Positions 43,246 through 52,804 of a stretch of 64,000 nucleotides of DNA are shown one piece after another (the stretch's first letter is position 1; each line of letters starts with the position of its first letter). Made by a program: the position numbers and the translations under genes. Location of the stretch: the NCBI RefSeq assembly GCF_029892105.1, contig NZ_JARZAJ010000004.1, positions 279,569-343,568 of the forward strand, read 5' to 3'. This DNA is from Kitasatospora sp. GP82. Lineage in GTDB: Bacteria; Actinomycetota; Actinomycetes; Streptomycetales; Streptomycetaceae. The notes beneath the pieces are model-generated. The model saw only the letters and a program-made list of their open reading frames with translations. It was not told where the DNA came from and made no database searches.

Positions 43246-46151
43246 CGACCGGCCTCCTGCTCCGTCTGGGCACCGGGTGCACCGAACATCAGATCGGCGA
43301 TCCGCTTCGCCGCATCGCCCTGGTCGTACTCGCCGTACTCGGCCACGAACTGCCGCCGGGCATCCGCGTACTCCTTGCCGACCAGGTCCAGGTCGGCAAG
43401 CGCCTCGTAGAGGTCCCCGATCTCGCGCAGCACCGGGCCCGGCGCCTCCCGCAGCAGGTCGAAGTAGGTGCCGCGGACGTCGTCGGCGTACTCGTCCCAG
43501 TCGTAGGCGAAGAAGAGCATCGGCCGGTCCAGCAGGGCATAGTCGAACATCAGCGACGAGTAGTCGGTGATGAGCGCGTCCGCCATCAGGTAGAGCGGTG
43601 TGACCTCCTGCACGTCGGAGACGTCGATCACCTTGCCGCTTACCGACGGCGGCAGCACCACCTTGTTGAGGTAGTGACAGCGCACCAGCAGGGTCATCCG
43701 GTCGCCGAAGCGCTCGACGAAGTCCTCGACGTCGAAGGGCAGCTCGAAGGACTTCACCTTGCCGGCGGCGTCCGAGCGGAAGGTCGGCGCGTAGAGCACG
43801 ACCGGCTTGGTCAGGTCGATGCCGAGCTCGCCGGCCAGCTGGTGGTCCTTGGCCGTGCCCTCGCGCCGCAGCATGTCGTTGCGCGGGTAACCGACCCGCA
43901 GCAGCCGCTCCTCGCTGACCCGGTACGCCGGGGCGAGGGTGCGCACATCGTGCTCGGAGCGGACCACGAAGTGGTCGAAGCGGTCGAGACCGGCCAGGTA
44001 CTCGGCCTGCTGGACCGGGGTCTGCCGCTTGAGCGAGGCCAGGTCGAAGCCCATCTTCTTGAGCGCCGAACCGTGCCAGGTCTGGATGTACGTCGTCTCG
44101 GGCCGCTTGCGCAGCCGGTACGGGAAGCCCTGGTTGTCCACCCAGAACTCGGCCTGGGCGAGCGCCCGCAGGTAGTCCCACGACCAGCGCTTGACCAGGG
44201 TGGCACCGGACGGAAAGCCCTTGGGGCTGTCCGAGTACGACCAGACGGCCTTCATCGGGGCGCCGCGCCGCACCAGCTCCTCGTAGACCGCACGCGGGTT
44301 GTCGCTGTACTGCTTGCCCTGCTGGCTCTCGAAGACCACCTGGCCCTTGACCACCGGCAACCGGTTCAGCAGCTGGTGGTAGACCTTCAGCTTGGTGTCG
44401 CCGTTGTTCAGCTGCCGCCTGAGCTTGAGCGCACCGCGCACGCCCGCGCGAGCCCGGTCCACGGCGGTGTTGGCGATCGGTCCGGCCTCGCCGCGCAGGG
44501 CACGCTCGATCAGGTCGGTGCCCTTGCGGGCGGCGTTGCCCTCGGCGGTCAGCTCGAAGGCCAGGTGGCCACGGGCGGAGCGGTGCGGCTCCAGCCGGTC
44601 GCCGGTGAACCGGGTGAGCCGGGGCCGGACCGGGGCGGCGGGGGACGCCGAAAGGTCGAGGTCACCGACGGTGAGCCGGGTGCTGGTGCGTTCGCCGTCC
44701 GCGGTGAGCACGCAGCGGACGTCCCAGACGCCGTCGATCACACCGAGCGGCCGCAGCGCCTTGGCCAGATCGACGGTGGCGGACCAGACGATCCCGTCGC
44801 CGTCGTGCCGGACCTCGCGGACCGGGAAGGCGAACTTCGACTGCAGCGTCTTGCGGCGGCTGGTGAACTCCAGCTTGGCGGCGAGCTTGGCCCCGGCCGG
44901 GATCCGGCCGAGCGGGTTGACGATCCGGCCGGCCAGCTCGACGCCCTGCGGCCCGGAGGCGTAGCGGGTCAGCTGGTTGCGCAGGAAGAGCTGGCCGATC
45001 GCCCTGGCGTGGTAGCCCTGGTCGGTCACCTCCAGGACCCGGCGGCCCTCGGGGTCGTCCAGGTGCCCGTCGCACCAGAAGATCCGGCCGTCCTTCTCGA
45101 CCAGGGTGCTGGAGAGCTTGTCCCGGTTGAGCAGGGTGTCGATCGCCGGGAGCAGGTTCGCCCAGTCGCCCTTGGTCAGCAGGTAGGCGCAGATCCGCTG
45201 GATGCTCGGGCTCTCGGCGACCGCCTCCGGGTCGAGACCCGCCAGGTAGGCGCGGGCGTGCTCGGCGAACTCCTGCCGGAAGTCCTCCGGCAGGAAGGGC
45301 AGGTCGCGCAGGTGCAGCACCAGGTCGTGCTTGAGGAACTTCACGTCCTTGCAGTACTTGAGCTCGGCCATGCCCCGGTCGGCGAGCATCGCGTCGATCC
45401 GGCGGTGGATCTCCAGCCGGTCGGTGAAGTTGCGGATCTCGTGACGGCGGTTGGAGAGCGAGGCCCCGCTCTTGTCCTTGGACGACGGCCACTGGTCCCA
45501 GAAGTAGACCCGGTTGGGGATCAGGGTGATCCGCTCGGCGGCCAGGTACGCCTGCGAGGAGAAGAGCAGGTCCTCGTAGAGGATGCCGAGCGGGAACTGC
45601 AGCTTCGCCCGGGTCAGGAAGCTGCGCCGGTACGCCTTGTTGGTCGACAGGGTGTCCCAGACCAGCAGATCGGGCATCTCGGCGATGGAGTCCAGGGTCC
45701 TGGTGCGCGAGTAGATCCACGGATACCAGGCGTCGGTCTTGCCGTGCCGGTTGCCCAGGAAGCGGCGGACGCTCAGGCCGCAGACCAACTCGGCGCCGGT
45801 GCGCCGGCCGGCCTCGTAGAGGTTGCGGCAGGCGTGATCGTCCAGCTCGTCGTCGCTGTCCAGGAACATCACGAACTCGCCCTCGGCCTCGGCGATGCCG
45901 TGGTTTCGGGGGCCGCCGCAGCCGCCGCTGTTCTCGGCCAGGCGCAGCGCCCGGACCTGGCCGGGGTGCTCGGCCGCGAGTCGCTGGGCGACCGCGAAGC
46001 TGTCATCGGTGGAGCAGTCGTCGACGATCAGCACCTCGACGCCGCGCAGCGACTGACGGAGTGCGGAGCTCACTGCCCGCGGCAGCCGGGCAGCGTCGTT
46101 GTAGACGATCACGATGATGCTGACCAGCGGCGTCGCCTGGCTGGGGGGCAT
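43242..46151 (-). CDS. Bifunctional GT2 / CDP-glycerol glycerophosphotransferase (TagF-like)
   Basis: A 969-aa fusion. Residues ~1-230 form a GT2 domain (VSIIVIVYNDAARLPRAVSS; DDCSTDDSF; MFLDSDDELDD). A linker with beta-rich segments follows. The last ~390 residues are a TagF/TagB polymerase domain (WHGSALKKMGF; RVGYPRNDMLRREG; LYAPTFRSDAAGKV; ITDYSSLMFDYALLDRPMLF). It is expected to extend a poly(glycerol-phosphate) or related teichoic polymer at the membrane. The ATG at 46151 lies 126 bp downstream of an 11-bp-spaced TGGGATT repeat. Confidence 0.92.
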   Translation of the reverse strand: MPPSQATPLVSIIVIVYNDAARLPRAVSSALRQSLRGVEVLIVDDCSTDDSFAVAQRLAAEHPGQVRALRLAENSGGCGGPRNHGIAEAEGEFVMFLDSDDELDDHACRNLYEAGRRTGAELVCGLSVRRFLGNRHGKTDAWYPWIYSRTRTLDSIAEMPDLLVWDTLSTNKAYRRSFLTRAKLQFPLGILYEDLLFSSQAYLAAERITLIPNRVYFWDQWPSSKDKSGASLSNRRHEIRNFTDRLEIHRRIDAMLADRGMAELKYCKDVKFLKHDLVLHLRDLPFLPEDFRQEFAEHARAYLAGLDPEAVAESPSIQRICAYLLTKGDWANLLPAIDTLLNRDKLSSTLVEKDGRIFWCDGHLDDPEGRRVLEVTDQGYHARAIGQLFLRNQLTRYASGPQGVELAGRIVNPLGRIPAGAKLAAKLEFTSRRKTLQSKFAFPVREVRHDGDGIVWSATVDLAKALRPLGVIDGVWDVRCVLTADGERTSTRLTVGDLDLSASPAAPVRPRLTRFTGDRLEPHRSARGHLAFELTAEGNAARKGTDLIERALRGEAGPIANTAVDRARAGVRGALKLRRQLNNGDTKLKVYHQLLNRLPVVKGQVVFESQQGKQYSDNPRAVYEELVRRGAPMKAVWSYSDSPKGFPSGATLVKRWSWDYLRALAQAEFWVDNQGFPYRLRKRPETTYIQTWHGSALKKMGFDLASLKRQTPVQQAEYLAGLDRFDHFVVRSEHDVRTLAPAYRVSEERLLRVGYPRNDMLRREGTAKDHQLAGELGIDLTKPVVLYAPTFRSDAAGKVKSFELPFDVEDFVERFGDRMTLLVRCHYLNKVVLPPSVSGKVIDVSDVQEVTPLYLMADALITDYSSLMFDYALLDRPMLFFAYDWDEYADDVRGTYFDLLREAPGPVLREIGDLYEALADLDLVGKEYADARRQFVAEYGEYDQGDAAKRIADLMFGAPGAQTEQEAGR

Positions 46152-46276
46152 AGAGCGAGGGTCCTTGTCGTCGGGTGAGCACAGGCCCCGGTGGTACCGG
46201 GCCCTCGGGCGTTGTCGACCGGCGGCGGGCCACCGGGCGATGTCCACATGGCAGGACATACTGCGTTTCCTGTGGA

Positions 46277-46294
46277 AATCCCACGGGAATCCCA
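46277..46294 (-). promoter_or_regulatory. 11-bp-spaced TGGGATT direct repeat before the TagF-like gene
   Basis: On the minus strand TGGGATT-N4-TGGGATT has an 11-bp period and lies 126-143 bp before the ATG. It may be an operator for an OmpR-class regulator. No promoter was assigned with confidence. Confidence 0.35.
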
Positions 46295-46360
46295 TAAATT
46301 CTGCCATCCGCCTCGCCCGGCCCCGTCCACCGGGCACCGGCGGCCCCCCGGCGGGGAGCC

Positions 46361-47983
46361 TCAGCTGCGGCGGGCGAGTGCGCGGCGGAAGCGGCTGCGG
46401 ACGACCTCCCAGCCGCCGCGGACGCCGTCGGCGACGCGCAGGCCCAGCTCGCCGTTTCCGGTCTCGTACACCTGCACGAGGGCGATCCGGGACGGCGGCC
46501 GGAAGACGGCATGGCGCTTGGCGGGCGTCGCCGAGCGGACGGCGGTGAGGACGCGGCTGCCGTCGGCGAAGACGACCTCGATCCGGACGGCCCAGGCGGT
46601 CATCTCACCGGCGTCGCGCAGCTCGAAGGTGTCCACCGAGGTGGCGGCCGTCCAGCCGCCCTCTGGGTGGGGGGCCAGTTCGAGCGGGCGGCGGACGGTC
46701 AGCGGCGGGCCGACCCTGGTGCTCAGCTCCAGCGCGGCCGCGACCGGCCGAGCGGCGGAGACCACGCCGTAGGCGTCGTGCATCCGCAGCCGTACGGTGC
46801 AGTCGGGGGCGAGACGGACGACGCCGTCCACGGCCACCGGCAGCTCCTCCGGGGCCAGCTCGGTCAGCCCGGTCAACGGGACGCCCTCGACCAGCTCGGG
46901 GCGGCCCTCGACGTCGACCGGGTACGGCGGGGCGAGCCTGGGCGGGCTGGCGGCCAGTTCTCCCACGCGGCGCAGCTCGGCGCCCTCGACGGCCTCGGGG
47001 CGGGCCTCCAGCACCTCGGCGACCCAGCGGCCCGAGGGGGTGGCGGCGGCCAGTACGGCGGGCTCGAAGCCCGTCAGGTGGGCACGGGCGATCCGCCACC
47101 ACTCGGTGCGGTACCCGGCGGACTTGTGACGGAGCTCACGGGCGTACATCCGCAGGTCGTAGTCGACGAACTTGGTCCGGGCCGCGCTCGCCAGCTCCGG
47201 CTGCCCGGCGTCGAGCAGGATGCGGACCACCTCGGCGTGCGCGTCCACCCGGTCCTGCCAGTTGCGGATCTCGTCCCGGCGGAGCGAGATCGACGGCTGG
47301 CCGACGACCCGGCGGACGTGCCAGAGGTAGACGGTGTCACTGATCGCGATCAGCCGGGGGCGGGCGGCGTAGAGGCGGGCCGTGAAGACGAAGTCCTCGT
47401 AGTGCACCGCGCCCTCGGCGAAGCGCACCCCGTGGCGGTCCAGGAAGGCGCGCTCGTAGAGCTTGTTGGCGCAGAGCGTGTCGCGCAGGAAGTCGGGCCG
47501 GGCGCCGATGCCGTCGTAGCGCTCGGGCGGGGCACCGTCGGCCGGGAAGAGGTCGCGCTGCCACGGGCTGTCGGTACCGGCGGGCAGTTCCCGGCGGACG
47601 CAGACACCGGCGACCACGTCGGCCCGCTCGGCGACGGCGGTGTCCAGCAGGGTGCGGACGGCATCGGGCGGCAGGACGTCGTCGCTGTCCAGCAGCATCA
47701 CGTACTGCTCGCGGGCAGCGCTCAGCCCCTGGTTGCGGGGGGTGCCGCAGCCACCGCTGTTCTCGGTCCTGGTGATCACCCGCACCCGGCTGTCCTCGGC
47801 GGCCAGCTGGGCCAGTCGCTCGGCAGTGCCATCGGTGGAAGCGTCGTCCACCACGATGACCTCGCCGACCGCCTCGCCCTGCGCCAGGGCGGAGTGGACC
47901 GCGTCGGCGATTCGTTCGGCGTCGTTGAAGACGATCACCACGATGCCGACCCGGGGAGGATTGCCGGAATTGCTACTGGTCAT
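46361..47983 (-). CDS. Glycosyltransferase family 2 with C-terminal beta domain
   Basis: A 540-aa enzyme related to the N-terminal part of the adjacent TagF fusion: GIVVIVFNDAERIADAVHSA, VDDASTDGTAE, SGGCGTPRNQGLSAAREQYV and MLLDSDDVLPP. The rest is two or three beta-rich segments without polymerase motifs. I chose ATG 47983 (MTSSNSGNPPRVG), preceded by AGGGG; an in-frame ATG at 48004 is the alternative. It probably acts in the same wall polymer pathway. Confidence 0.9.
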   Translation of the reverse strand: MTSSNSGNPPRVGIVVIVFNDAERIADAVHSALAQGEAVGEVIVVDDASTDGTAERLAQLAAEDSRVRVITRTENSGGCGTPRNQGLSAAREQYVMLLDSDDVLPPDAVRTLLDTAVAERADVVAGVCVRRELPAGTDSPWQRDLFPADGAPPERYDGIGARPDFLRDTLCANKLYERAFLDRHGVRFAEGAVHYEDFVFTARLYAARPRLIAISDTVYLWHVRRVVGQPSISLRRDEIRNWQDRVDAHAEVVRILLDAGQPELASAARTKFVDYDLRMYARELRHKSAGYRTEWWRIARAHLTGFEPAVLAAATPSGRWVAEVLEARPEAVEGAELRRVGELAASPPRLAPPYPVDVEGRPELVEGVPLTGLTELAPEELPVAVDGVVRLAPDCTVRLRMHDAYGVVSAARPVAAALELSTRVGPPLTVRRPLELAPHPEGGWTAATSVDTFELRDAGEMTAWAVRIEVVFADGSRVLTAVRSATPAKRHAVFRPPSRIALVQVYETGNGELGLRVADGVRGGWEVVRSRFRRALARRS

Positions 47984-48189
47984 TCGGGCCCCTAGCCCCT
48001 CCATCACACTCACATCCGCGCCACTCAGGGGAGGGACGGCCGCCCGGTGATCCCAATAATCGCTTGCGATCGTACCGGACGGTCCTTGCCGGGTGTCCGG
48101 TTCCATTCGGCGCCGGATCGGCCCGTCCCGGCGTCCCCGCCCGCTCCGGACCGGACCCCGCCGAGAGCACTCGGCATAGGATTCCGGCC

Positions 48190-49173
48190 ATGACTTGGTT
48201 GATCACCGGCGGAGCCGGCTACATCGGCGGACATGTGGTGCACCAGCTGGTCGCGGCCGGCGAGCGGGTCGTGGTGCTGGACGATCTGAGCAGCGGGTCC
48301 CGGGACCGGCTGCCCGAGGGCGTGCCCCTGGTCGTCGGCTCGACCCTGGACCGGGCCGCCCTCGACGAGGCGATCTCGGCCCACGAGGTCACCGGCGTGC
48401 TGCACATCGCCGCGAAGAAGCAGGTCGGCGAGTCTGTGGCCGAGCCGCTGCTCTACTACCGGGAGAACGTGGAGGGTCTGCGGACCGTCCTGGACGCGGC
48501 CGTCGCGGCGGGCGTGCGCAAGGTGCTGTTCTCCTCCTCCGCCGCCGTGTACGGCATGCCGGACGTGAACCTGGTCACCGAGGACACGCCCTGCGCGCCG
48601 ATCAACCCGTACGGCGAGACCAAACTGGTCGGCGAGTGGCTGCTCGACGCGGCCGCCAAGGCGTACGGGCTCTCCACGGTCTCGCTGCGGTACTTCAACG
48701 TCGCGGGCGCGGCCTCGCCGGTGCTGGCCGACGACGGCGTCACCAACCTCGTCCCGATGGTCTTCCAGCGACTGACCGACGGCCTGCCCCCGCTGATCTT
48801 CGGCGCCGACTACCCGACCCCGGACGGCACCTGCATCCGCGACTTCATCCACGTCTCGGACATCGCCTCGGCGCACGTCGCGGCCGTCAAGCGGCTCGAC
48901 GCCGCCGCCGAGCCGGTCAGCCTGACCCTGAACATCGGGCGCGGCGAGGGTGTGTCGGTCAGCGAGATGCTCGCCGTGATCGCCAGGATCACCGGCCGGG
49001 ACATCGCCCCCGAGGTCACCCCGCGCCGTCCCGGCGACCCGGCCCGCGTGGTGGCCGCCGCCGACCTGATCCGCAAGGAGCTCGGCTGGACGGCCGAGTA
49101 CGACGTCGACACCATGGTCGCCTCCGCCTGGGAGGGCTGGCTCAGCCGCCACCCCGAGGCCCGCCAGGCCTGA
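48190..49173 (+). CDS. galE: UDP-glucose 4-epimerase GalE
   Basis: A 327-aa short-chain dehydrogenase-type epimerase. The NAD site is ITGGAGYIGGHVV, the active Ser region is SSSAAVYG, and the catalytic Tyr/Lys is in PYGETK. The substrate segment is RYFNVAGA, and GTCIRDFIHVSD is also present. It interconverts UDP-Glc and UDP-Gal for the divergent glycosyltransferase block. Weak ribosome site; the ATG at 48190 gives the family N-terminus. Confidence 0.94.
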   Translation: MTWLITGGAGYIGGHVVHQLVAAGERVVVLDDLSSGSRDRLPEGVPLVVGSTLDRAALDEAISAHEVTGVLHIAAKKQVGESVAEPLLYYRENVEGLRTVLDAAVAAGVRKVLFSSSAAVYGMPDVNLVTEDTPCAPINPYGETKLVGEWLLDAAAKAYGLSTVSLRYFNVAGAASPVLADDGVTNLVPMVFQRLTDGLPPLIFGADYPTPDGTCIRDFIHVSDIASAHVAAVKRLDAAAEPVSLTLNIGRGEGVSVSEMLAVIARITGRDIAPEVTPRRPGDPARVVAAADLIRKELGWTAEYDVDTMVASAWEGWLSRHPEARQA

Positions 49174-49183
49174 CCGGGGCCAG

Positions 49184-49213
49184 AAGGGCGAGCACCCAGG
49201 GGTGCTCGCCCTT
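49184..49213. terminator. Terminator after galE
   Basis: AAGGGCGAGCACC/GGTGCTCGCCCTT is a 13-bp perfect stem with a 4-nt loop. It lies between the convergent galE and kinase genes. Confidence 0.85.
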
Positions 49214-49225
49214 GCCCCCGGAGGG

Positions 49226-51520
49226 TCAGCCCTGGGGGACGGCGGTGCCGTAGAAGGCGTCGAGGGCGTACACGCAGCGGTCCTTGCTGCCGACGAAGAC
49301 CCGGCCGCCCACGGCCACCGGAGAGCCGGTCAGCTCGCCCTTGGTGCCGAGCTCCCAGCGCAGGCGCCCGGAGGCCAGGTCCAGGGTGTGCAGCGAGTGG
49401 TCGCGGCTGCCCAGGTGGACCAGGCCGTCCGCGGTGGCCGGAGAGCCGACGATCTCGCCCCTGGCGGTGTAGCGCCAGCGCTCCCGTCCCGAGGCCGTGT
49501 CGAAGGCGTACAGGGTGTCCCCGGCGCCGACCAGGGCGACGCCGTCGGCGACCACCACCGGCTCGGCGCCCTGCCGGCTGCCGGTGCGTCCGCGCCAGCG
49601 CTCGCGGCCGCTCGCCGCGTCCAGCGCGTACACGGTGCCCAGGTAGTCCGCGACGTACACCGAGGTGGCGTCCAGCGCGGGCGGGGTGAAGAGCACCACG
49701 GCCGCGTCGAAGCGCCAGCGCTCCCGACCGGTGGCGGCGTCCAGTGCGTGCACCCGGTGCCCGGCCGTGATGTACAGCACCCCGGCGCGCTCGACGGGCC
49801 TGGACGGGACGTCCTCGCCGACCGGCACCGACCAGCGCTCGCCACCGCCGCGCGGATCGACGCAGTGCAGCCGTCCGCCACCGTGGTAGTACGCCGCTCC
49901 GGCCACCAGCGAGGGGCCCGACTGCGGGTTCTCGTAGTCCTGCTGGGCGTCGTCGGCGCGCCACAGCTCGGCACCGTTGGCGGCCGAGCGCAGCTGGACG
50001 CCGCCGCCCCTGATGCCGCAGCAGAGCACACCGTCTGCGGCGTCCAGGGAGTAGATCCAGCCGTCCAGGGAGCTGCGCCAGCGCTCGGTGCCGTCGGCGA
50101 CGTCCACGGTGTACAGGTGCGGGCCGTCGGCGGCGTACACCCGGCCGGCGTCCACGGTGAGGGCCCAGGCGACGTCGCGGGTCTTGTAGCGGCGCTGCCC
50201 TGAGCCGATGTCCAGGGCGTGCACCTCGAAGCTGGAGACGAACAGGGTGCCGTCGGCGACCACGGGGGTGCCCCAGACGTCGTTGGACATCCGGAACCGC
50301 CACGGCCGCCAGCGGGCCGCCGGAGGCGGGGTGGCGCGGCGCACCCAGTCCGTCCCGGCCGCCGCGCGGTCGGCGGCGCCGGTCTGGTCGGCCCGTGGTC
50401 CTGGCCCTATCCGTACGGCCGCGCCGGAGAGCTGCACCTCGACCGAGCCGCCGGCGGCCTGCCGCCGCCGGTCCGCCAGCTTCTCGGTGGCCACCTCGTC
50501 GGTCGGCACGCCGCTGCGGGCGGGCGGCGCCGGGGGCGCGACGGGCGGGGTGAGCGGTGGGGCGGGCGGCTGCGGCGGCACCACGGGGGCGGGCGGCGGC
50601 ACCACGGGCTGCGGGGGCACGGCGGACGGGCGGCGGCCGCGGCGCTGCTCGATCAGGGCCAGTGCACTGGGAGGCAGCCAGTCCCCCGCCTCCCCCGAGG
50701 CGTCGTCCCTGGAGAACAGGTGCGGGGCCAGCTCGGACTGGATCTGAGCGGGCGTCGGCCGGTGCTCGGCCGCCGGCCGCATACAGGCCCTGACCAGATC
50801 GACCAGTTCGACCGGCAGCCCGGAGAGGTCCGGCTGCTCGCGCAGCAGCTGAAAGACCGTCTCGACCGGATTGCCGCCCCGGTAGGGCGGGTGCCCGGTG
50901 GCGCAGAAGACCAGCAGCGAGCCGAGCGAGAAGACGTCGCTGGCGCCGGTCACACTGCGGCTGTCCCTGGCCTGCTCGGGGGACATGTAGGCGGGAGTGC
51001 CGACGGCGACGTTGGTCATGGTGAGCCGGGCGTTGGACACCCCGGCGGCGATGCCGAAGTCGATCACGCGCGGGCCGTCCTCGACCACCAGCACATTGGA
51101 CGGCTTGAGGTCACGGTGCACCAGACCGGCCGTGTGGATCGACTGCAGCGCCTCGGCGATCCCGGCGATCAGCCAGCGGACGGCGTCCACCGGCAGCGGT
51201 CCGCACTCGGTGACCAGGTCCTCCAGCGAGGGCGCGGGCACGTATGCGGTGGCCAGCCAGGGCACCCTGGCGTCGGCGTCGGCGTCCACCACGGCCGCCG
51301 TGTAGAAGCCGCCGACCGTCTTGGCGGCGGCGATCTCGCGCGCGAAGCGGACCCGGAACAGCTCGTCCTCGGCCAGCTCCCCCCGGACGGTCTTGATGGC
51401 CACCCGCCGGCCGGACGCCGACCTCGCCAGGTAGACCAGCCCCATCCCGCCCGCGCCGAGCCGCCCCAGCACCTCGAAGGGCCCGATCCGCCTCGGATCG
51501 TGCGCCGTCAGCTGATCCAC
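49226..51520 (-). CDS. Serine/threonine protein kinase with PQQ/beta-propeller repeats
   Basis: A 764-aa protein. The kinase domain (~10-270) has RLGAGGMGLVYLARS, VAIKTV, LVHRDLKPSNVL, VIDFGIAAG and GTPAYMSPEQA, all intact. A Pro-rich linker follows with no predicted membrane helix. The C-terminal ~340 residues are repeated PQQ-type blades (YALDAASGRERWR, AFDTASGRERWRYTARGEIV). Such a propeller could sense a ligand or bind partners in the cytoplasm. GTG at 51520 follows GGAGGAGG. Confidence 0.93.
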   Translation of the reverse strand: MDQLTAHDPRRIGPFEVLGRLGAGGMGLVYLARSASGRRVAIKTVRGELAEDELFRVRFAREIAAAKTVGGFYTAAVVDADADARVPWLATAYVPAPSLEDLVTECGPLPVDAVRWLIAGIAEALQSIHTAGLVHRDLKPSNVLVVEDGPRVIDFGIAAGVSNARLTMTNVAVGTPAYMSPEQARDSRSVTGASDVFSLGSLLVFCATGHPPYRGGNPVETVFQLLREQPDLSGLPVELVDLVRACMRPAAEHRPTPAQIQSELAPHLFSRDDASGEAGDWLPPSALALIEQRRGRRPSAVPPQPVVPPPAPVVPPQPPAPPLTPPVAPPAPPARSGVPTDEVATEKLADRRRQAAGGSVEVQLSGAAVRIGPGPRADQTGAADRAAAGTDWVRRATPPPAARWRPWRFRMSNDVWGTPVVADGTLFVSSFEVHALDIGSGQRRYKTRDVAWALTVDAGRVYAADGPHLYTVDVADGTERWRSSLDGWIYSLDAADGVLCCGIRGGGVQLRSAANGAELWRADDAQQDYENPQSGPSLVAGAAYYHGGGRLHCVDPRGGGERWSVPVGEDVPSRPVERAGVLYITAGHRVHALDAATGRERWRFDAAVVLFTPPALDATSVYVADYLGTVYALDAASGRERWRGRTGSRQGAEPVVVADGVALVGAGDTLYAFDTASGRERWRYTARGEIVGSPATADGLVHLGSRDHSLHTLDLASGRLRWELGTKGELTGSPVAVGGRVFVGSKDRCVYALDAFYGTAVPQG

Positions 51521-51774
51521 TCCGCTGCCTCCTCCCCGTTCACCGCCACCCTGCCGGGTCGCCGCCCCGATTCTCCAATGCCCGCCCCGCCGGATCCAAT
51601 CTCCCCTGCGGGTGACACGCCAGGACCGCAGGCGCCCGGACGCCGTCCCGAAGCGTCCCTGACGGTCACTCTGAGCTACCCGACATCCCCTCAGCCGACC
51701 GGCCGTCACGCTGTGGGGTCATCAGCACACGGGGGGGCTTCAGATCCGTAACGAATTTCGCGGGAGGCGCCCCG

Positions 51775-51807
51775 ATGAACGCCTCATACCACCCCCGGGC
51801 GGAGTAA
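51775..51807 (+). CDS. Possible 10-residue leader ORF before the TetR gene
   Basis: ATG at 51775 with GGGAGG eight bases upstream reads MNASYHPRAE and stops at TAA. It lies in the 337-bp divergent gap, 50 bp before the TetR start. No other evidence supports translation; it could be chance. Confidence 0.2.
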   Translation: MNASYHPRAE

Positions 51808-51857
51808 TAGTCGCATCACCGAATCGCGCCAAGATCGTGCCACGGTAAGCTGACGGC

Positions 51858-52499
51858 ATGACAGGACAAGTTCGCACCGTCGACGGTCGCGTCGCCGGGC
51901 GACGCGGACAGGAGACGCGGCAGAAGCTGCTCGACTGCCTCCGCGAGATGCTCAGCACGTCGCCTTACCGGGACGTCAAGGTCATCGACGTCGCCCGTAT
52001 GGCGGGTACCTCCCCCGCGACCTTCTACCAGTACTTCCCGGATGTCGAGGGCGCTGTCCTCGAGATCGCCGAGGAAATGGCCGAGGACAGCGCCGGGCTC
52101 AAAGAGCTCGTCGATGGAAAGTCCTGGGCAGGAAAGACCGGCTACGCCACTTCGGAAGAACTGGTGGACGGATTCCTTGCCTTCTGGCGCAAGAACGACG
52201 CCATTCTCCGAGTCGTCACTCTCGGTGCAGCCGAGGGGGACAAGCGGTTCTTCAAGATCCGCATGAAGGTTCTCAACTCGGTGGTGTCTCCCCTCACCGA
52301 AGCCGTCAAGGCGAACCAGGGCAAGACCGACAAGACGGTCGATCCGGCCGCCGTGTCGGGCGCGCTGGTCTCGCTGCTCGCCTCCGCGGCAGAGCATTCG
52401 AAGGCGTTCACCTCGTGGGGCGTCAAGGTCAAGGACCTCAGGCCGAATCTGGCCCTGCAGGTCTACCTGGGCGTCACCGGTAAGAAGCCGCCGAAGTAG
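51858..52499 (+). CDS. TetR-family transcriptional regulator
   Basis: A 213-aa regulator. An N-terminal helix-turn-helix (RQKLLDCLREMLSTSPYRDV; VARMAGTSPATFYQYFPD) precedes a helical ligand domain. The stretch EEMAEDSAGLKELVDGKSWA and the rest give no ligand clue. It is divergent from the PQQ-kinase gene and may regulate it or itself. Its codon use is slightly less GC-rich than neighbours (several GAA/AAA/ATT codons). Confidence 0.92.
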   Translation: MTGQVRTVDGRVAGRRGQETRQKLLDCLREMLSTSPYRDVKVIDVARMAGTSPATFYQYFPDVEGAVLEIAEEMAEDSAGLKELVDGKSWAGKTGYATSEELVDGFLAFWRKNDAILRVVTLGAAEGDKRFFKIRMKVLNSVVSPLTEAVKANQGKTDKTVDPAAVSGALVSLLASAAEHSKAFTSWGVKVKDLRPNLALQVYLGVTGKKPPK

Positions 52500-52620
52500 G
52501 TCCACCCGTACCACCCATCCACTGCGCGCAGCTCCGGCCTCCTGTCCGGGGTGCGTCGGACGGCGGCTGTGTCCTCGGGGGAGGTTCGCCGGCGTACCGC
52601 GACGCGCTTGAAACCACTGT

Positions 52621-52783
<163 letters not shown>

Positions 52784-52804
52784 ACAGCTATGTCCGGGGG
52801 CCGC

